Source: Clostridia bacterium (GTDB lineage Bacteria > Bacillota > Clostridia > Christensenellales > Borkfalkiaceae). Taken from it: a stretch of DNA of 64,000 nt. Of this stretch, positions 25,520 to 33,484 are shown piece by piece; position 1 is the first letter of the stretch, and each line of letters opens with the position of its first letter. The stretch lies in NCBI GenBank assembly GCA_017415505.1, contig JAFQGG010000046.1, positions 28,870-92,869 on the forward strand, written 5' to 3'. Below the pieces are notes generated by a model. That model saw only the letters and a list, made by a program, of their open reading frames with translations, ran no database searches and had not been told where the DNA came from. The position numbers were made by a program, and so were the translations under genes.

Positions 25520-26155
25520 ATGGCAACTTTCACCTTTGAGGGCAAATCAAAGGCAAAACAAAGAAAAGAAAATATCGAATGGATGAATATTTGGTGTGAA
25601 AACGCCAACGACGATTCGCTCCCCCGCGTTGCGCTTATCGGGGATTCGATTACCCACCAAAGCTTTGGCGTGGCGCAACGGGAGCTTAAAGGGATTGCGC
25701 ATATCGATTTACTTTCCGCGTCCTACTCCATTACCTCGGAGTTTTATATCCGCACTTTGGAAAATTTCCTTCGCGGCTCTAATTACGCCGTTATCCATTA
25801 CAATTACGGTTTGCACGCGTATAACGTAACGGACGACGAGTACGAGGAAGCGTATCGCCACCTCTTGAAGTTGTTTACAAAACACGGCAAAGTGATTATC
25901 GCAACGACCACGACGGTACTTACGCTTCCCGATATGGCGGAAGAACAAGAACCGTCGAAGACGGTGGTGCACAACCGCAACGAACGGGCGTTAAAGCTCG
26001 CCAAAGAATTCGGTTTGTCCGTGGACGACCTTTTCTCCGTTTGTCAAAAACTGCCCAAGGACGCCAAACACCCCGACGGCGTGCATTTTAACGAGCTTGG
26101 CAACGAAGCGCTCGGAAAGAGTATTGCCGAAAGTATCAAAAAGGCGTTGCTTTAA
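25520..26155 (+). CDS. SGNH/GDSL-family hydrolase (putative sugar O-acetylesterase)
   Basis: 211 residues with the block I motif LIGDSITHQS (Ser nucleophile near residue 40), a block III-like NYGLHAYN and the block V HPDGVHFNELG with catalytic Asp/His. No signal peptide. It is in the same operon as the fucosidase-like enzyme, so deacetylation of the same glycan or sugar is a reasonable inference. SD AAAGGAGAA precedes ATG 25520, and a bidirectional terminator follows. Confidence 0.85.
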   Translation: MATFTFEGKSKAKQRKENIEWMNIWCENANDDSLPRVALIGDSITHQSFGVAQRELKGIAHIDLLSASYSITSEFYIRTLENFLRGSNYAVIHYNYGLHAYNVTDDEYEEAYRHLLKLFTKHGKVIIATTTTVLTLPDMAEEQEPSKTVVHNRNERALKLAKEFGLSVDDLFSVCQKLPKDAKHPDGVHFNELGNEALGKSIAESIKKALL

Positions 26156-26164
26156 TTTAAGCAC

Positions 26165-26192
26165 AAAAAACTCCGCGTTTGCGGAGTTTTTT
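26165..26192. terminator. bidirectional terminator
   Basis: AAAAAACTCCGC-gttt-GCGGAGTTTTTT serves both the SGNH gene (+) and the convergent S41 protease gene (-). Confidence 0.85.
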
Positions 26193-26196
26193 ATAT

Positions 26197-26226
26197 ACGG
26201 GGCAGGTATTCTCATACCTGCCCCGT
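26197..26226. repeat. 12-bp inverted repeat made of two opposed TACCTGCCCC decamers
   Basis: ACGGGGCAGGTA and TACCTGCCCCGT are separated by 6 nt, between the terminator and the protease stop codon. Confidence 0.6.
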
Positions 26227-26231
26227 CCGTT

Positions 26232-27584
26232 TTAAGAATACAGCGTTTGAATCGCCGTTTCGGCTTCCCCGTCGCGGTCGGCGTTTTCCGCCGTACGCTT
26301 CGCGCCGTCTTCCACTCTTACGCCTACGCCGTGGATACATTTTCCCGACGGCCAACATATACGCGCCGTTGTCAATTTCACCGCGTCCCCGAGCAAGCCC
26401 CACAAGGGATAGGTCGTTTGCATAATCCCTTTGCCGTAGGTCTTCGCGTTTCCGTCCCGTTCGCAAAGACAAATATCTTCGTAACCGATTGCGCGGTAAT
26501 CCACCATACAACCGATCAAGCACTCGGAAGCGGACGCCGTTTGATCGTCGGCAAGCACGCAAATACGGCTATCCGAAGAAAAATATTGATAATACTCGTT
26601 CCCTTCCGCGAAGAATTCTTGCGTATATTCGCCGTAATCGGCGATCGCCGCGAGCGGTTCGTCGTTCGTTGCACTCTTACAAAAATACCGCGCGATTTCA
26701 AGCATGATATCCAAATACCCGCCCCCGTTCCCGCGCAAATCGAGCACGAGGTCCTTTTTTCCTTGCGCGCGGAACAGCTCCATTGCGCCCGCGAACTCTT
26801 CGCCCGCCGAGCCGTTGAACTGTGTCAAACCAATATACGCGGTATCTTCGGGCAAGCACGCAAGCGGTAAGCCCGCCTGCGTAGGCTCATCGGCGTCCTT
26901 GCCCGTGAAACGATACGAGCCCGTTTTCGTACGGTAAAAGACGTAGTTTTCCGTGTACGAGGCTTTAGCGAGCGTCACGAAGCGCGTTTGCCCCGCGTTA
27001 TCTTTCACCTTCACGCAAAAATCTTCTCCCGCCTCGAAATCTTCAAGAAAAGCGGTAAACTCGTCAAACAGCGTACTCTCCGTAAGCTCCGCTTGCGTTT
27101 TCCCAAACGCCAAGATATATTCCCCCGCGACGATTCCCGCCTCTTCCGCAGGAGAATTTCCGCAAACGCGCACGACGCGCATTTCCTCGCCCGTCGTGGA
27201 AAATACGAGTCCTATCCCCTCCTGCTTGCCCTTTGCCTGTTGGCGCACGGCTTTATATTCGTCCGAAGTCAAATATCCCGAATATTTATCGAGTAATTTT
27301 TCGTTCACGCTTTGAAACAAAAGCCCGTAAAACTCGTCGTCCGTTACCTCTTCGTAGTACGAGGTTTGTATGCGGTTTTTCAAACGGACAAGCGAACGGA
27401 TCTCAGGGTCGAGCGCAAGCCTGCTCACGCCGAAGCCCGCTCCGAACGCACCGAGCGCAATCGCGCAAACCATACCTATCACCAAAGCGCGCCGAGGCGC
27501 TTTGCTTTTTTTCTTCGGGACTGTTTCCGCCGTTTCCCTCGTACCTGCCCCCGTCGTTTCCTCTACTTTCCGTTCTTCGTCCAT
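26232..27584 (-). CDS. S41 family (C-terminal-processing type) serine protease
   Basis: 450 residues. A cytosolic Lys/Glu-rich head is followed by one membrane helix (VIGMVCAIALGAFGAGFGV near residue 45), a PDZ domain (about 125-200) and an S41 peptidase domain. The catalytic Ser is in QTASASECL and the Lys in KTYGKGIMQ. The substrate-side strand FDLRGNGGG-like VLDLRGNGGGYLDIM is present. Expected at the outer face of the membrane, trimming exported proteins. ATG 27584 with GGGAG is preferred over a TTG start at 27608 that overlaps the upstream gene. Confidence 0.9.
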   Translation of the reverse strand: MDEERKVEETTGAGTRETAETVPKKKSKAPRRALVIGMVCAIALGAFGAGFGVSRLALDPEIRSLVRLKNRIQTSYYEEVTDDEFYGLLFQSVNEKLLDKYSGYLTSDEYKAVRQQAKGKQEGIGLVFSTTGEEMRVVRVCGNSPAEEAGIVAGEYILAFGKTQAELTESTLFDEFTAFLEDFEAGEDFCVKVKDNAGQTRFVTLAKASYTENYVFYRTKTGSYRFTGKDADEPTQAGLPLACLPEDTAYIGLTQFNGSAGEEFAGAMELFRAQGKKDLVLDLRGNGGGYLDIMLEIARYFCKSATNDEPLAAIADYGEYTQEFFAEGNEYYQYFSSDSRICVLADDQTASASECLIGCMVDYRAIGYEDICLCERDGNAKTYGKGIMQTTYPLWGLLGDAVKLTTARICWPSGKCIHGVGVRVEDGAKRTAENADRDGEAETAIQTLYS

Positions 27585-27597
27585 ATAAAACTCCCAA

Positions 27598-28614
27598 TTA
27601 TTTTCCAAGCAAACGGTGAATCACCGTCAACACGCGGAAAGACACCGCGTCGGAGAACGAGCGGATATTCAAACCCGTCGCCTTTTCAATCTTGTCCAAG
27701 CGATACAACAGCGTGTTTCTATGCATATATAAATTTCGCGAAGTTTCGCTCACGTTCAAACTGCTACGCAAAAACTCTTCCGCCGTGCCGAGCATTTCTT
27801 CGTTCTCGAAAATTTCGTTGAAATTCTCGTCGCTAAGGTCTTCCAAATACTCCGCTAGCTTATTCTCGGGCACGTCTTCCAACATTTTAATGAGGATAAA
27901 CTCCCGATAGGAATGTACGCTCCCGCCCGTTTCGAACTCGTCCGCGTAACGAAGTGCGTTTTCCGCACGGGCGTACGAATGCGCAATATCCTTTATATCC
28001 CGCACCGTCGGTCCGACGCCCACCGTAACGGAAATTCCAAGTTCCTCTTTGAGCGATTGACACAAAAATTCCGCGTAATCGACGGAGGATTGATACTCGT
28101 TATCCAACGAATCGACGTATTTGACGAGCACGCAAGTCCCCGCGCTCATTTCCACCGCCGTATCGAGGCTGTTCCCGCCGTACTGTTCAATGACGGCGAG
28201 GGTTTCTTTCATCATTTTCGGAACGCGCAAAACGATCGCGAAACACGCTTCTCCACGCACGGAAAATTTCACGGCGTATTTATATACGCCGAGCGACGAA
28301 CACTCCCCAAGCAAAATACGCTTTAAGTACTCCGTTTTGGAAAGGTCGGATTCGCGGTCGATAAAACTTTCGATATACGCAGGCAAAAGCAAAGCGTACT
28401 TACGCTCCACAGCCGTCGCGCCTTCGAGCGCGCCGATATATCCCGTGCCCTTAAAGGTGAAACGGAAAAAGGTATAACTGCCGTCGTCCGTTACCCCCTC
28501 GAAAGGTTTTTGACAAACGGGCACGCCCGTAGGACGGGATTTTTCGGGATAAAAGGAAAATTCCAACCCCAGCGTGTTCGCCGTTTCTTTTGCGATCTTT
28601 TCAAGTTCGTTCAT
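27598..28614 (-). CDS. PucR/CdaR-type transcriptional regulator
   Basis: 338 residues. The C-terminal helix-turn-helix (HTH_30) reads NLYMHRNTLLYRLDKIEKAT, preceded by a GGDEF-like middle region (ISVTVGVGPTVRDIKDIAHSY) and an N-terminal sensory part with no known fold that I can name. Such proteins activate purine, sugar-diacid or proline catabolism genes. The neighbour 13 bp downstream is the S41 protease gene, so they share a transcript. ATG 28614 with SD GAGGTG is chosen; an upstream extension would enter the promoter. Confidence 0.85.
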   Translation of the reverse strand: MNELEKIAKETANTLGLEFSFYPEKSRPTGVPVCQKPFEGVTDDGSYTFFRFTFKGTGYIGALEGATAVERKYALLLPAYIESFIDRESDLSKTEYLKRILLGECSSLGVYKYAVKFSVRGEACFAIVLRVPKMMKETLAVIEQYGGNSLDTAVEMSAGTCVLVKYVDSLDNEYQSSVDYAEFLCQSLKEELGISVTVGVGPTVRDIKDIAHSYARAENALRYADEFETGGSVHSYREFILIKMLEDVPENKLAEYLEDLSDENFNEIFENEEMLGTAEEFLRSSLNVSETSRNLYMHRNTLLYRLDKIEKATGLNIRSFSDAVSFRVLTVIHRLLGK

Positions 28615-28653
28615 AATCCACCTCAAAGTCTTTCGTATATCGTTTATATATCT

Positions 28654-28682
28654 ATTATACCCCAAAAACAAAATTTTTTCAA
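28654..28682 (-). promoter_or_regulatory. promoter of the PucR-type regulator-protease operon
   Basis: TTGAAA, 17 nt, TATAAT on the minus strand, 40 bp before ATG 28614. Confidence 0.7.
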
Positions 28683-28763
28683 GGATTTTTCACGGCAAGG
28701 TGGGTTTCCGCAAAAAAAATATGAAAAATTTTGTAAAAAGACGATTTTTTTTCCGTTATGGTA

Positions 28764-28792
28764 TTGACATAATCGAAGAAAAGTGCTATAAT
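28764..28792 (+). promoter_or_regulatory. consensus promoter of the 463-residue membrane protein
   Basis: A perfect TTGACA, 17 nt, TATAAT. The leader is about 75 nt and ends with SD CAGGAGAT before ATG 28876. Confidence 0.85.
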
Positions 28793-28875
28793 ACTATAAA
28801 GTAATATTTCAAATCGACGCGCGCATACGCGTTCGAGGCGAAAAATTAGGAAAATATTTTTTCAGGAGATTTGTT

Positions 28876-30267
28876 ATGAGCAACACCAACACCAATCCTG
28901 TCGTGTACGACGTCGCTCCCGAGGACGAAAATCCCGTACTTCCCGAAGTACAGGAAACGCCCGAAACGGAACAGCAACCCCAAAAGAAAAACGTAGCGGC
29001 ACGCATCTTCGCAGCGATCCTCGCGGCAATTAGCGTAGCTATCGTTTTCCTTCCCATCAAAGTGCTGAAAGGCACGGCGCTTGAAGGCGTTTCGCTCTTT
29101 AACGCGGTGAAAGATCTTTTCGTTGCCGACGGTGCGAGCAAGCTTTTCGGCGTACTTCCCACCTACGCGAATATCGATACTTTCTTCGGTAAAGTTGCCG
29201 GCGTTGCGTTCTACGTTTTGCCTTTGATGCTCGTTCTTGCGATTGTATTCGGGGTAATCGCCGTATTCTGCGTTAAGAAAGCGCCCGCGCTCCTTCGCGT
29301 GACCGCTTACTTCTTTACCCTCGGTTTCGGTGTTTATGCGATCACCACCCTTTACGTATCCTATCTCAACAACGGTTTCGCTGTTGCCGACCTCGATTAC
29401 ATCACGCTTGGGCTTACGCTCGTCGGTGCGATCGTTTACTTCGTAACGGCAGCGACGAAAGTTGGCAAAGTCGCTTGGGTGAACGCGCTTCAATTCGTGC
29501 TTTCCCTCGTAAGCGTAGCGGCGGTGCTCTTTGCATATGCAAAAAATCAAACGGCGCTTGCGGACGGTCTCGCTTCCATCGGTCTTAACGATGCGGAAAT
29601 GATTCTTTCCGTAGTACTCGGCGTATTCTTCCTCGATTTGATTATCGCAGGTATCCGCGTACAAGCGAAGAAAGGACTTACGGTTGACCTCATTCGTTAC
29701 ATAGTGCAACTTTTGATCGTGGCGGCGTTCTGCTATATCGCGATTGCAGGCAAAGCAGGAACGACCTACCTCGTTTGCGTAATCGCGGCGGCTGTCGTTT
29801 CCCTTATCCAGCTCATCATTTGCATTATTCAACTTAAACTTCTCAACAAGAAAGAAGAGCCCGCGGAAGAACCCGAGCCCGTCGTTGAAGAATACGTTCG
29901 CGAAGAATACGCGGAAGCGTTGCCTTACGAAGGCGGTCCCGTAGAGGGCGTTGCGATGGCGGAAGAAGTAACTCCTACTTTCACCGAACCCGCTCCTGCA
30001 CCCCAAGTACAAACCGCAGGTTACGATTTCTACAACTCCAAGAGCTTCGATCCGTTTATCGCTCTCCTTTCGAGCGAAGAAAGAAATCAGTTCACCGAAC
30101 TCTTCATTCTTAAATACAAAGGACCGATGCCCGAAATTCCCGACTATCAAGTTGGCGGTGACAACAAGGAATTCTTCCGTAAGCTGTTCATCTACCTCGG
30201 TCAATACAGAGATCGTATTCCCGATAATCTGCTTTCCAAGATTTATCAGTTTGCGATCAAGATGTAA
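28876..30267 (+). CDS. multi-pass membrane protein of unknown function
   Basis: 463 residues. An acidic N-terminal tail of about 35 residues is followed by roughly eight hydrophobic segments (about 40-325). Next comes a Glu/Pro-rich linker (330-390) and a compact C-terminal domain (about 395-463) with FDPFIALLSSEERNQFTELF and a final KIYQFAIKM. I do not recognise a family. A perfect sigma-A promoter, good SD, own terminator and Ala/Val-rich composition suggest an abundant single-gene product. The C-terminal domain resembles cytosolic tails of lineage-specific Clostridia membrane proteins only in general layout. Confidence 0.75.
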   Translation: MSNTNTNPVVYDVAPEDENPVLPEVQETPETEQQPQKKNVAARIFAAILAAISVAIVFLPIKVLKGTALEGVSLFNAVKDLFVADGASKLFGVLPTYANIDTFFGKVAGVAFYVLPLMLVLAIVFGVIAVFCVKKAPALLRVTAYFFTLGFGVYAITTLYVSYLNNGFAVADLDYITLGLTLVGAIVYFVTAATKVGKVAWVNALQFVLSLVSVAAVLFAYAKNQTALADGLASIGLNDAEMILSVVLGVFFLDLIIAGIRVQAKKGLTVDLIRYIVQLLIVAAFCYIAIAGKAGTTYLVCVIAAAVVSLIQLIICIIQLKLLNKKEEPAEEPEPVVEEYVREEYAEALPYEGGPVEGVAMAEEVTPTFTEPAPAPQVQTAGYDFYNSKSFDPFIALLSSEERNQFTELFILKYKGPMPEIPDYQVGGDNKEFFRKLFIYLGQYRDRIPDNLLSKIYQFAIKM

Positions 30268-30288
30268 AACCTCTTGAAATGAAATCAA

Positions 30289-30321
30289 CGAACCGATTGT
30301 AAAATCGGTTCGTTCTTTTTT
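30289..30321 (+). terminator. terminator of the 463-residue membrane protein gene
   Basis: CGAACCGATT and AATCGGTTCG form a hairpin followed by TTCTTTTTT. Confidence 0.85.
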
Positions 30322-30330
30322 ACAAAAGTA

Positions 30331-30355
30331 AAGCCCGCGGAAGCTCCGCGGGCTT
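30331..30355 (-). terminator. terminator of the HATPase gene
   Basis: AAGCCCGCGG and CCGCGGGCTT form a hairpin just past the stop at 30361, followed on the minus strand by TTACTTTTG. Confidence 0.7.
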
Positions 30356-30360
30356 ATTCC

Positions 30361-30720
30361 TTACAGCGTTTTTATTCGCACCAAAATCTCTCCGTTTGAA
30401 AACTTACGCTCGTGACAAACGCTATCTACCAAATATAATCCCCTACCGTTCTCCGCGTACACTTCCGAGCAGTTGCTCTCTATCGGCGGTAAATATTCGA
30501 CGGTAGAAAAGACACGCACCTCCACGAATCCGTCCTTGATTTGTATACGCAACCGCGCCACTCCGCAAGAATGGCGAAACACGTTTCCTATCAATTCGTT
30601 TACGACCAAACGGCAATCGAAGATTCGCTCGGGAGAAACGCTTTTTGCTATCAAAAACCGTTCCATTCGCCCCGACGCGTCCTGCAACGCCTCCGCCGTT
30701 TTAATTTCTATTTCCAGCAT
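30361..30720 (-). CDS. anti-sigma factor serine kinase, RsbW/SpoIIAB-like HATPase
   Basis: 119 residues. The GHKL N-box is intact (VVNELIGNVFRHS, Glu and Asn both present) and a glycine-rich ENGRGLYLVDSV supplies the ATP lid region. Such proteins bind a sigma factor and phosphorylate a STAS antagonist. SD GAGGTGG precedes ATG 30720. It lies downstream of the sigma gene but is separated from it by a 276-bp segment with perfect inverted-repeat ends. It looks like the working kinase of this cluster, since the other HATPase at 31756 has lost its N-box. Confidence 0.85.
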   Translation of the reverse strand: MLEIEIKTAEALQDASGRMERFLIAKSVSPERIFDCRLVVNELIGNVFRHSCGVARLRIQIKDGFVEVRVFSTVEYLPPIESNCSEVYAENGRGLYLVDSVCHERKFSNGEILVRIKTL

Positions 30721-30744
30721 AAAGCCACCTCACACGGAATAGGA

Positions 30745-31020
30745 TAACCAAAGCAATATAATCTAAGCCCAGATTTTAGCGAAGAATTGAATCGTCTACG
30801 GCGTTAAAAGCCTTGATAAACCGTTTGGTTGATCTTCGGCTTTCGCCTTGTATCCGAAATAAATTCTTTCGCTATAAATTGCTTCGCACCCCAAAGCTTA
30901 GATTTTTTAGAGATTTTTGGTGAGGAGGAAGCAATTATACCCAAGTATTATAATGACGACGAGCCGAAAAGCGCAAAAAAGACAGCTTTGGGGCTGGCTT
31001 AGATTATATTGCTTTGGTTA
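30745..31020. repeat. 276-bp segment bounded by 25-bp perfect inverted repeats
   Basis: The left end 30745-30769 (TAACCAAAGCAATATAATCT..) is the exact reverse complement of the right end 30996-31020. The right repeat overlaps the final five codons and stop of the sigma gene. The interior has no ORF of note. On the minus strand it contains two TATAAT-like boxes (near 30950 and 30939). It may be a MITE-like insertion (TA at both outer ends) or an invertible segment. No transposase or invertase is in the window. Confidence 0.75.
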
Positions 31021-31744
31021 ACCGTTCTTTCAAACGGGCGAGCAATTTCCGTTCCAATCGCGATACTTGCATTTGCCCCATATTCCCAAGCCGTTTCGCC
31101 GTTTCCACCTGCGAAAGTCCGTCCGCAAAACGGTACTTGATCAATTTCCTCTCAATATCCGTAAAATCGTGCATGGCGGCGCGAATCGTTTCGCGAAGTT
31201 CGAACTCGTCGAACTTATCCTCGTCCACCGCCAAAAGCGCGTACAGCGATTTATTCGACTCCTCTTCCGCGCTCCCCGCCATACCGTCCAAAGAAACCGT
31301 ACCGCCCACTTCCAGCGCGCGAACGACTTCTTCTTCCGAATAGGAAAGTGCCTGCGCGATCGTTTTCACGCTCGGCTTTTTCCCGTTTTCTTTTTCATAC
31401 TCCGCCGAATACTTACGCACGGCAACGCTAATTTCACCCAACCGCCGAGGCACTTTCACCATTCTCAAATTATCGCGGAAATAGTTCTTGATAATTCCCG
31501 TGATTCGCGAGGTGATATACGTGGAAAACAGCGTTTCCCGCGTAGGGTCGAACTTATCGATACCCTGCAAAAGCGCAAGCGCGGCGACTTGGTACAAGTC
31601 CCCGTATTCTACGCCACGCCCCACGAATTTCTTGGCGATAATGTCGGCTATGTAGAGATACTTCTCGGCGATTTTGTTTCTAATCTCTATATCGCCCGTC
31701 TCTTTGTATCGCTGAAACAGCTCGTTAAACTCTTCGTCCGTCAT
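31004..31744 (-). CDS. SigB/SigF/SigG-type RNA polymerase sigma factor
   Basis: 246 residues with sigma-70 region 2 (YGDLYQVAALALLQGIDKFD, RITGIIKNYFRDN), region 3 (KPSVKTIAQALSYSEEEV) and region 4 with the helix-turn-helix LSQVETAKRLGNMGQMQVSR. This is the group of sigma factors controlled by partner switching. ATG 31744 with AAGGA is preferred to a TTG overlapping the upstream stop. Its last codons and stop lie inside the 25-bp inverted repeat that bounds the next segment, so the C-terminal residues LTKAI are encoded by that repeat. Confidence 0.9.
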   Translation of the reverse strand: MTDEEFNELFQRYKETGDIEIRNKIAEKYLYIADIIAKKFVGRGVEYGDLYQVAALALLQGIDKFDPTRETLFSTYITSRITGIIKNYFRDNLRMVKVPRRLGEISVAVRKYSAEYEKENGKKPSVKTIAQALSYSEEEVVRALEVGGTVSLDGMAGSAEEESNKSLYALLAVDEDKFDEFELRETIRAAMHDFTDIERKLIKYRFADGLSQVETAKRLGNMGQMQVSRLERKLLARLKERLTKAI

Positions 31745-31755
31745 AACCGTCCTTA

Positions 31756-32115
31756 TCAAGCCTCGAAAGTAATTTTTTCCACTCCGCCTTCCTCGTTTTC
31801 GGAAAATACGGCGTTCCCCACCAACGCGGAAAGCAACGCGCGCGAAATCTCGTCCTCCATGGAGTCTTCTTTTTGTCCGCCCTTTTCCGCACCGCTAATC
31901 GCGCAACCGAGCGTTTCCCCGTCCACGGTAAAGCAAATGGAAGCGGTAAGAAAACCGTTGCGTTTGAGGATCAGCAAACTCTCCGTCACGCAAACCTTAT
32001 AGTCTTCCGCCGTATCCACGTCAAAGCCCGCCAACGCGCAAAGCCCGCCCGTCGTGAGCCGTACCGTCGTAAGATATTCGCCCGTCAAAGGCAAAGTAAC
32101 GATAAATTTATCCAT
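31756..32115 (-). CDS. degenerate RsbW-like HATPase
   Basis: 119 residues. Size, position between STAS and sigma genes, and YKVCVTESLLILKRNG suggest an RsbW/SpoIIAB homologue. However, the N-box Asn (normally E-x3-N-A) is replaced, and no glycine-rich ATP lid is visible (only SGAEKGGQKED). Kinase activity is therefore doubtful; it could still bind sigma or STAS protein. SD GAGGGGG precedes ATG 32115. It is separated from the sigma gene by 11 bp. Confidence 0.7.
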   Translation of the reverse strand: MDKFIVTLPLTGEYLTTVRLTTGGLCALAGFDVDTAEDYKVCVTESLLILKRNGFLTASICFTVDGETLGCAISGAEKGGQKEDSMEDEISRALLSALVGNAVFSENEEGGVEKITFEA

Positions 32116-32126
32116 ATAAAGCCCCC

Positions 32127-32435
32127 TCAATCGATTTGCATAACGCTATCGAGCGCGCAAATCACGAACAGTTTCTTAATCGTGGGTTTCAAACCCGTAA
32201 TTCGTACGCCGTTGCCGTCCGTTTTCGCCATTTTGAGGATTTTCACGAACGTGCCGAGCGTCGTGCTGTCAATGAAATTCAACCCACTACAATCGAACCG
32301 AATCTCGGCGGGCGTTTGCGAGTACGCCTCGCGAACGGTTTGATAAAACGATTCCGCATTGCCCAAATCGATATCTCCCGTAAGCTCGATTTGAAGCGCG
32401 CCGTTTTCAATTCCTACGATTTTTACTTCTTGCAT
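32127..32435 (-). CDS. STAS-domain anti-sigma factor antagonist (RsbV/SpoIIAA-like)
   Basis: 102 residues. The STAS fold is clear from LQIELTGDIDLGNAESFYQT and the phosphorylation-site region IRFDCSGLNFIDSTTLGTFV, where the Ser of DSTTLG is the expected phosphoserine. Unphosphorylated protein should sequester the anti-sigma kinase and free sigma. First gene of the STAS-HATPase-sigma operon (gap 11 bp), with SD GGAG. A possible sigma-B-like promoter (GTTTAT-N13-GGGCGA) lies upstream at about 32471-32495. Confidence 0.9.
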   Translation of the reverse strand: MQEVKIVGIENGALQIELTGDIDLGNAESFYQTVREAYSQTPAEIRFDCSGLNFIDSTTLGTFVKILKMAKTDGNGVRITGLKPTIKKLFVICALDSVMQID

Positions 32436-32501
32436 GGTTATTTCTCCAAAAGTATTCTCTTAGGCGGTAATCGCCCTTCTATATTATATATAAACTTGAA
32501 A

Positions 32502-32527
32502 CCGCCCTTTTCAAACGCAAAGGGCGG
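32502..32527 (-). terminator. hairpin after the putative manganese transporter
   Basis: CCGCCCTTT and AAAGGGCGG are complementary with a short loop, directly past the stop at 32534. The T-tract is weak. Confidence 0.5.
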
Positions 32528-32533
32528 ATTTTT

Positions 32534-33475
32534 TCAAATGGTAAAGGGGAATAAGTTGCAAATCAATCCCACGCTCACGGCAATCAAGTAGCAAACGAGG
32601 ATAAGCAACAAATTGCGTTTCCATTTTTTCGTATTTTTGAGGAGTATGACGAACCCCATACCCGCGTTGGCGCAAAGCCCGCCCACGAACGAACCGAACG
32701 CGATCCCACCGCTTAAAAAAGTTTCGGTAAGCACCACGCTCGATGCGCAATTCGGAATTAAACCGATTGCAGCGGAGAGGAAGGGTTGCAAAAATCTATT
32801 CTCGTACATAAACGATGCAAACGCGTCCTCACCGACCGCGTGAATCACCGCCGTCAACGCAAAATTGACGAGGAAGATAAACGCCGCCACTTGCAAGGTG
32901 TGCAACAAAGGCGAAAGGAAATATTTCCCGAATTTCGAGTTCCCGCCGTGATTTTTACCGCACGAGCACACGACCTCCACTTCCTTTTCTTCCAAATACC
33001 TTTGCATGAAAATCTCGTGCGTGGTTTGCGGGGCGTTTTCCTCAATTCTCGGCACTTCAACGCATACCTGCCCCTTGCCTAACCATTTCACAAGGCAATC
33101 GGCAAGATAGCCCACGGCGATACCTACCGCCATTTTTATTACGACCGTAGGGAGCACCCAAACCGCGCCCTCGCCCGAGGACACGAGCAAAATAAACGCC
33201 TCGTCGCTCGTCGAAGTAAAGATCGCAAGCAAAGTTCCGAGCGTGATATATTTCTTTTCGTAGAACTTCGCCGCCATAACGGAAAACCCGCATTGCGGGA
33301 TCAAGCCCGTCGCCGCGCCCACCACAGGTCCTAACCGCCCGCTCAAACGCTCGGAATTTTTTAGCGTGGTTTGATTCTCCAACAGTTGCATGATGATATA
33401 CATCACGAGTATCCACGGCAATAAAGGCACGGTATCGATTAACGCGTGTAAAAGCAACTCAAAAAAATGTTCCAT
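32534..33475 (-). CDS. putative manganese/metal transporter (formerly arsenic-efflux-like family)
   Basis: 313 residues, about 8-10 membrane segments in two halves. Each half contains a similar motif: VVGAATGLIPQCGFSVMAAK and LSAAIGLIPNCASSVVLTE. A Cys/His-rich cytosolic loop (VVCSCGKNHGGN) separates them, suggesting metal contact. Proteins of this type are annotated as putative manganese transporters; direction and metal are uncertain. It starts 9 bp after tsaD and is the last gene of the secA operon. No yybP-ykoY riboswitch was seen. Confidence 0.7.
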   Translation of the reverse strand: MEHFFELLLHALIDTVPLLPWILVMYIIMQLLENQTTLKNSERLSGRLGPVVGAATGLIPQCGFSVMAAKFYEKKYITLGTLLAIFTSTSDEAFILLVSSGEGAVWVLPTVVIKMAVGIAVGYLADCLVKWLGKGQVCVEVPRIEENAPQTTHEIFMQRYLEEKEVEVVCSCGKNHGGNSKFGKYFLSPLLHTLQVAAFIFLVNFALTAVIHAVGEDAFASFMYENRFLQPFLSAAIGLIPNCASSVVLTETFLSGGIAFGSFVGGLCANAGMGFVILLKNTKKWKRNLLLILVCYLIAVSVGLICNLFPFTI

Positions 33476-33484
33476 TCCCGCCCC

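Noticed and set aside
28846-30288. 480-codon open frame on the minus strand antisense to the membrane protein gene
   Set aside because: The plus-strand frame has hydrophobic segments, a promoter, an SD and a terminator. The antisense frame is Arg/Asn/Glu-rich low-complexity protein, typical of a shadow caused by codon bias.
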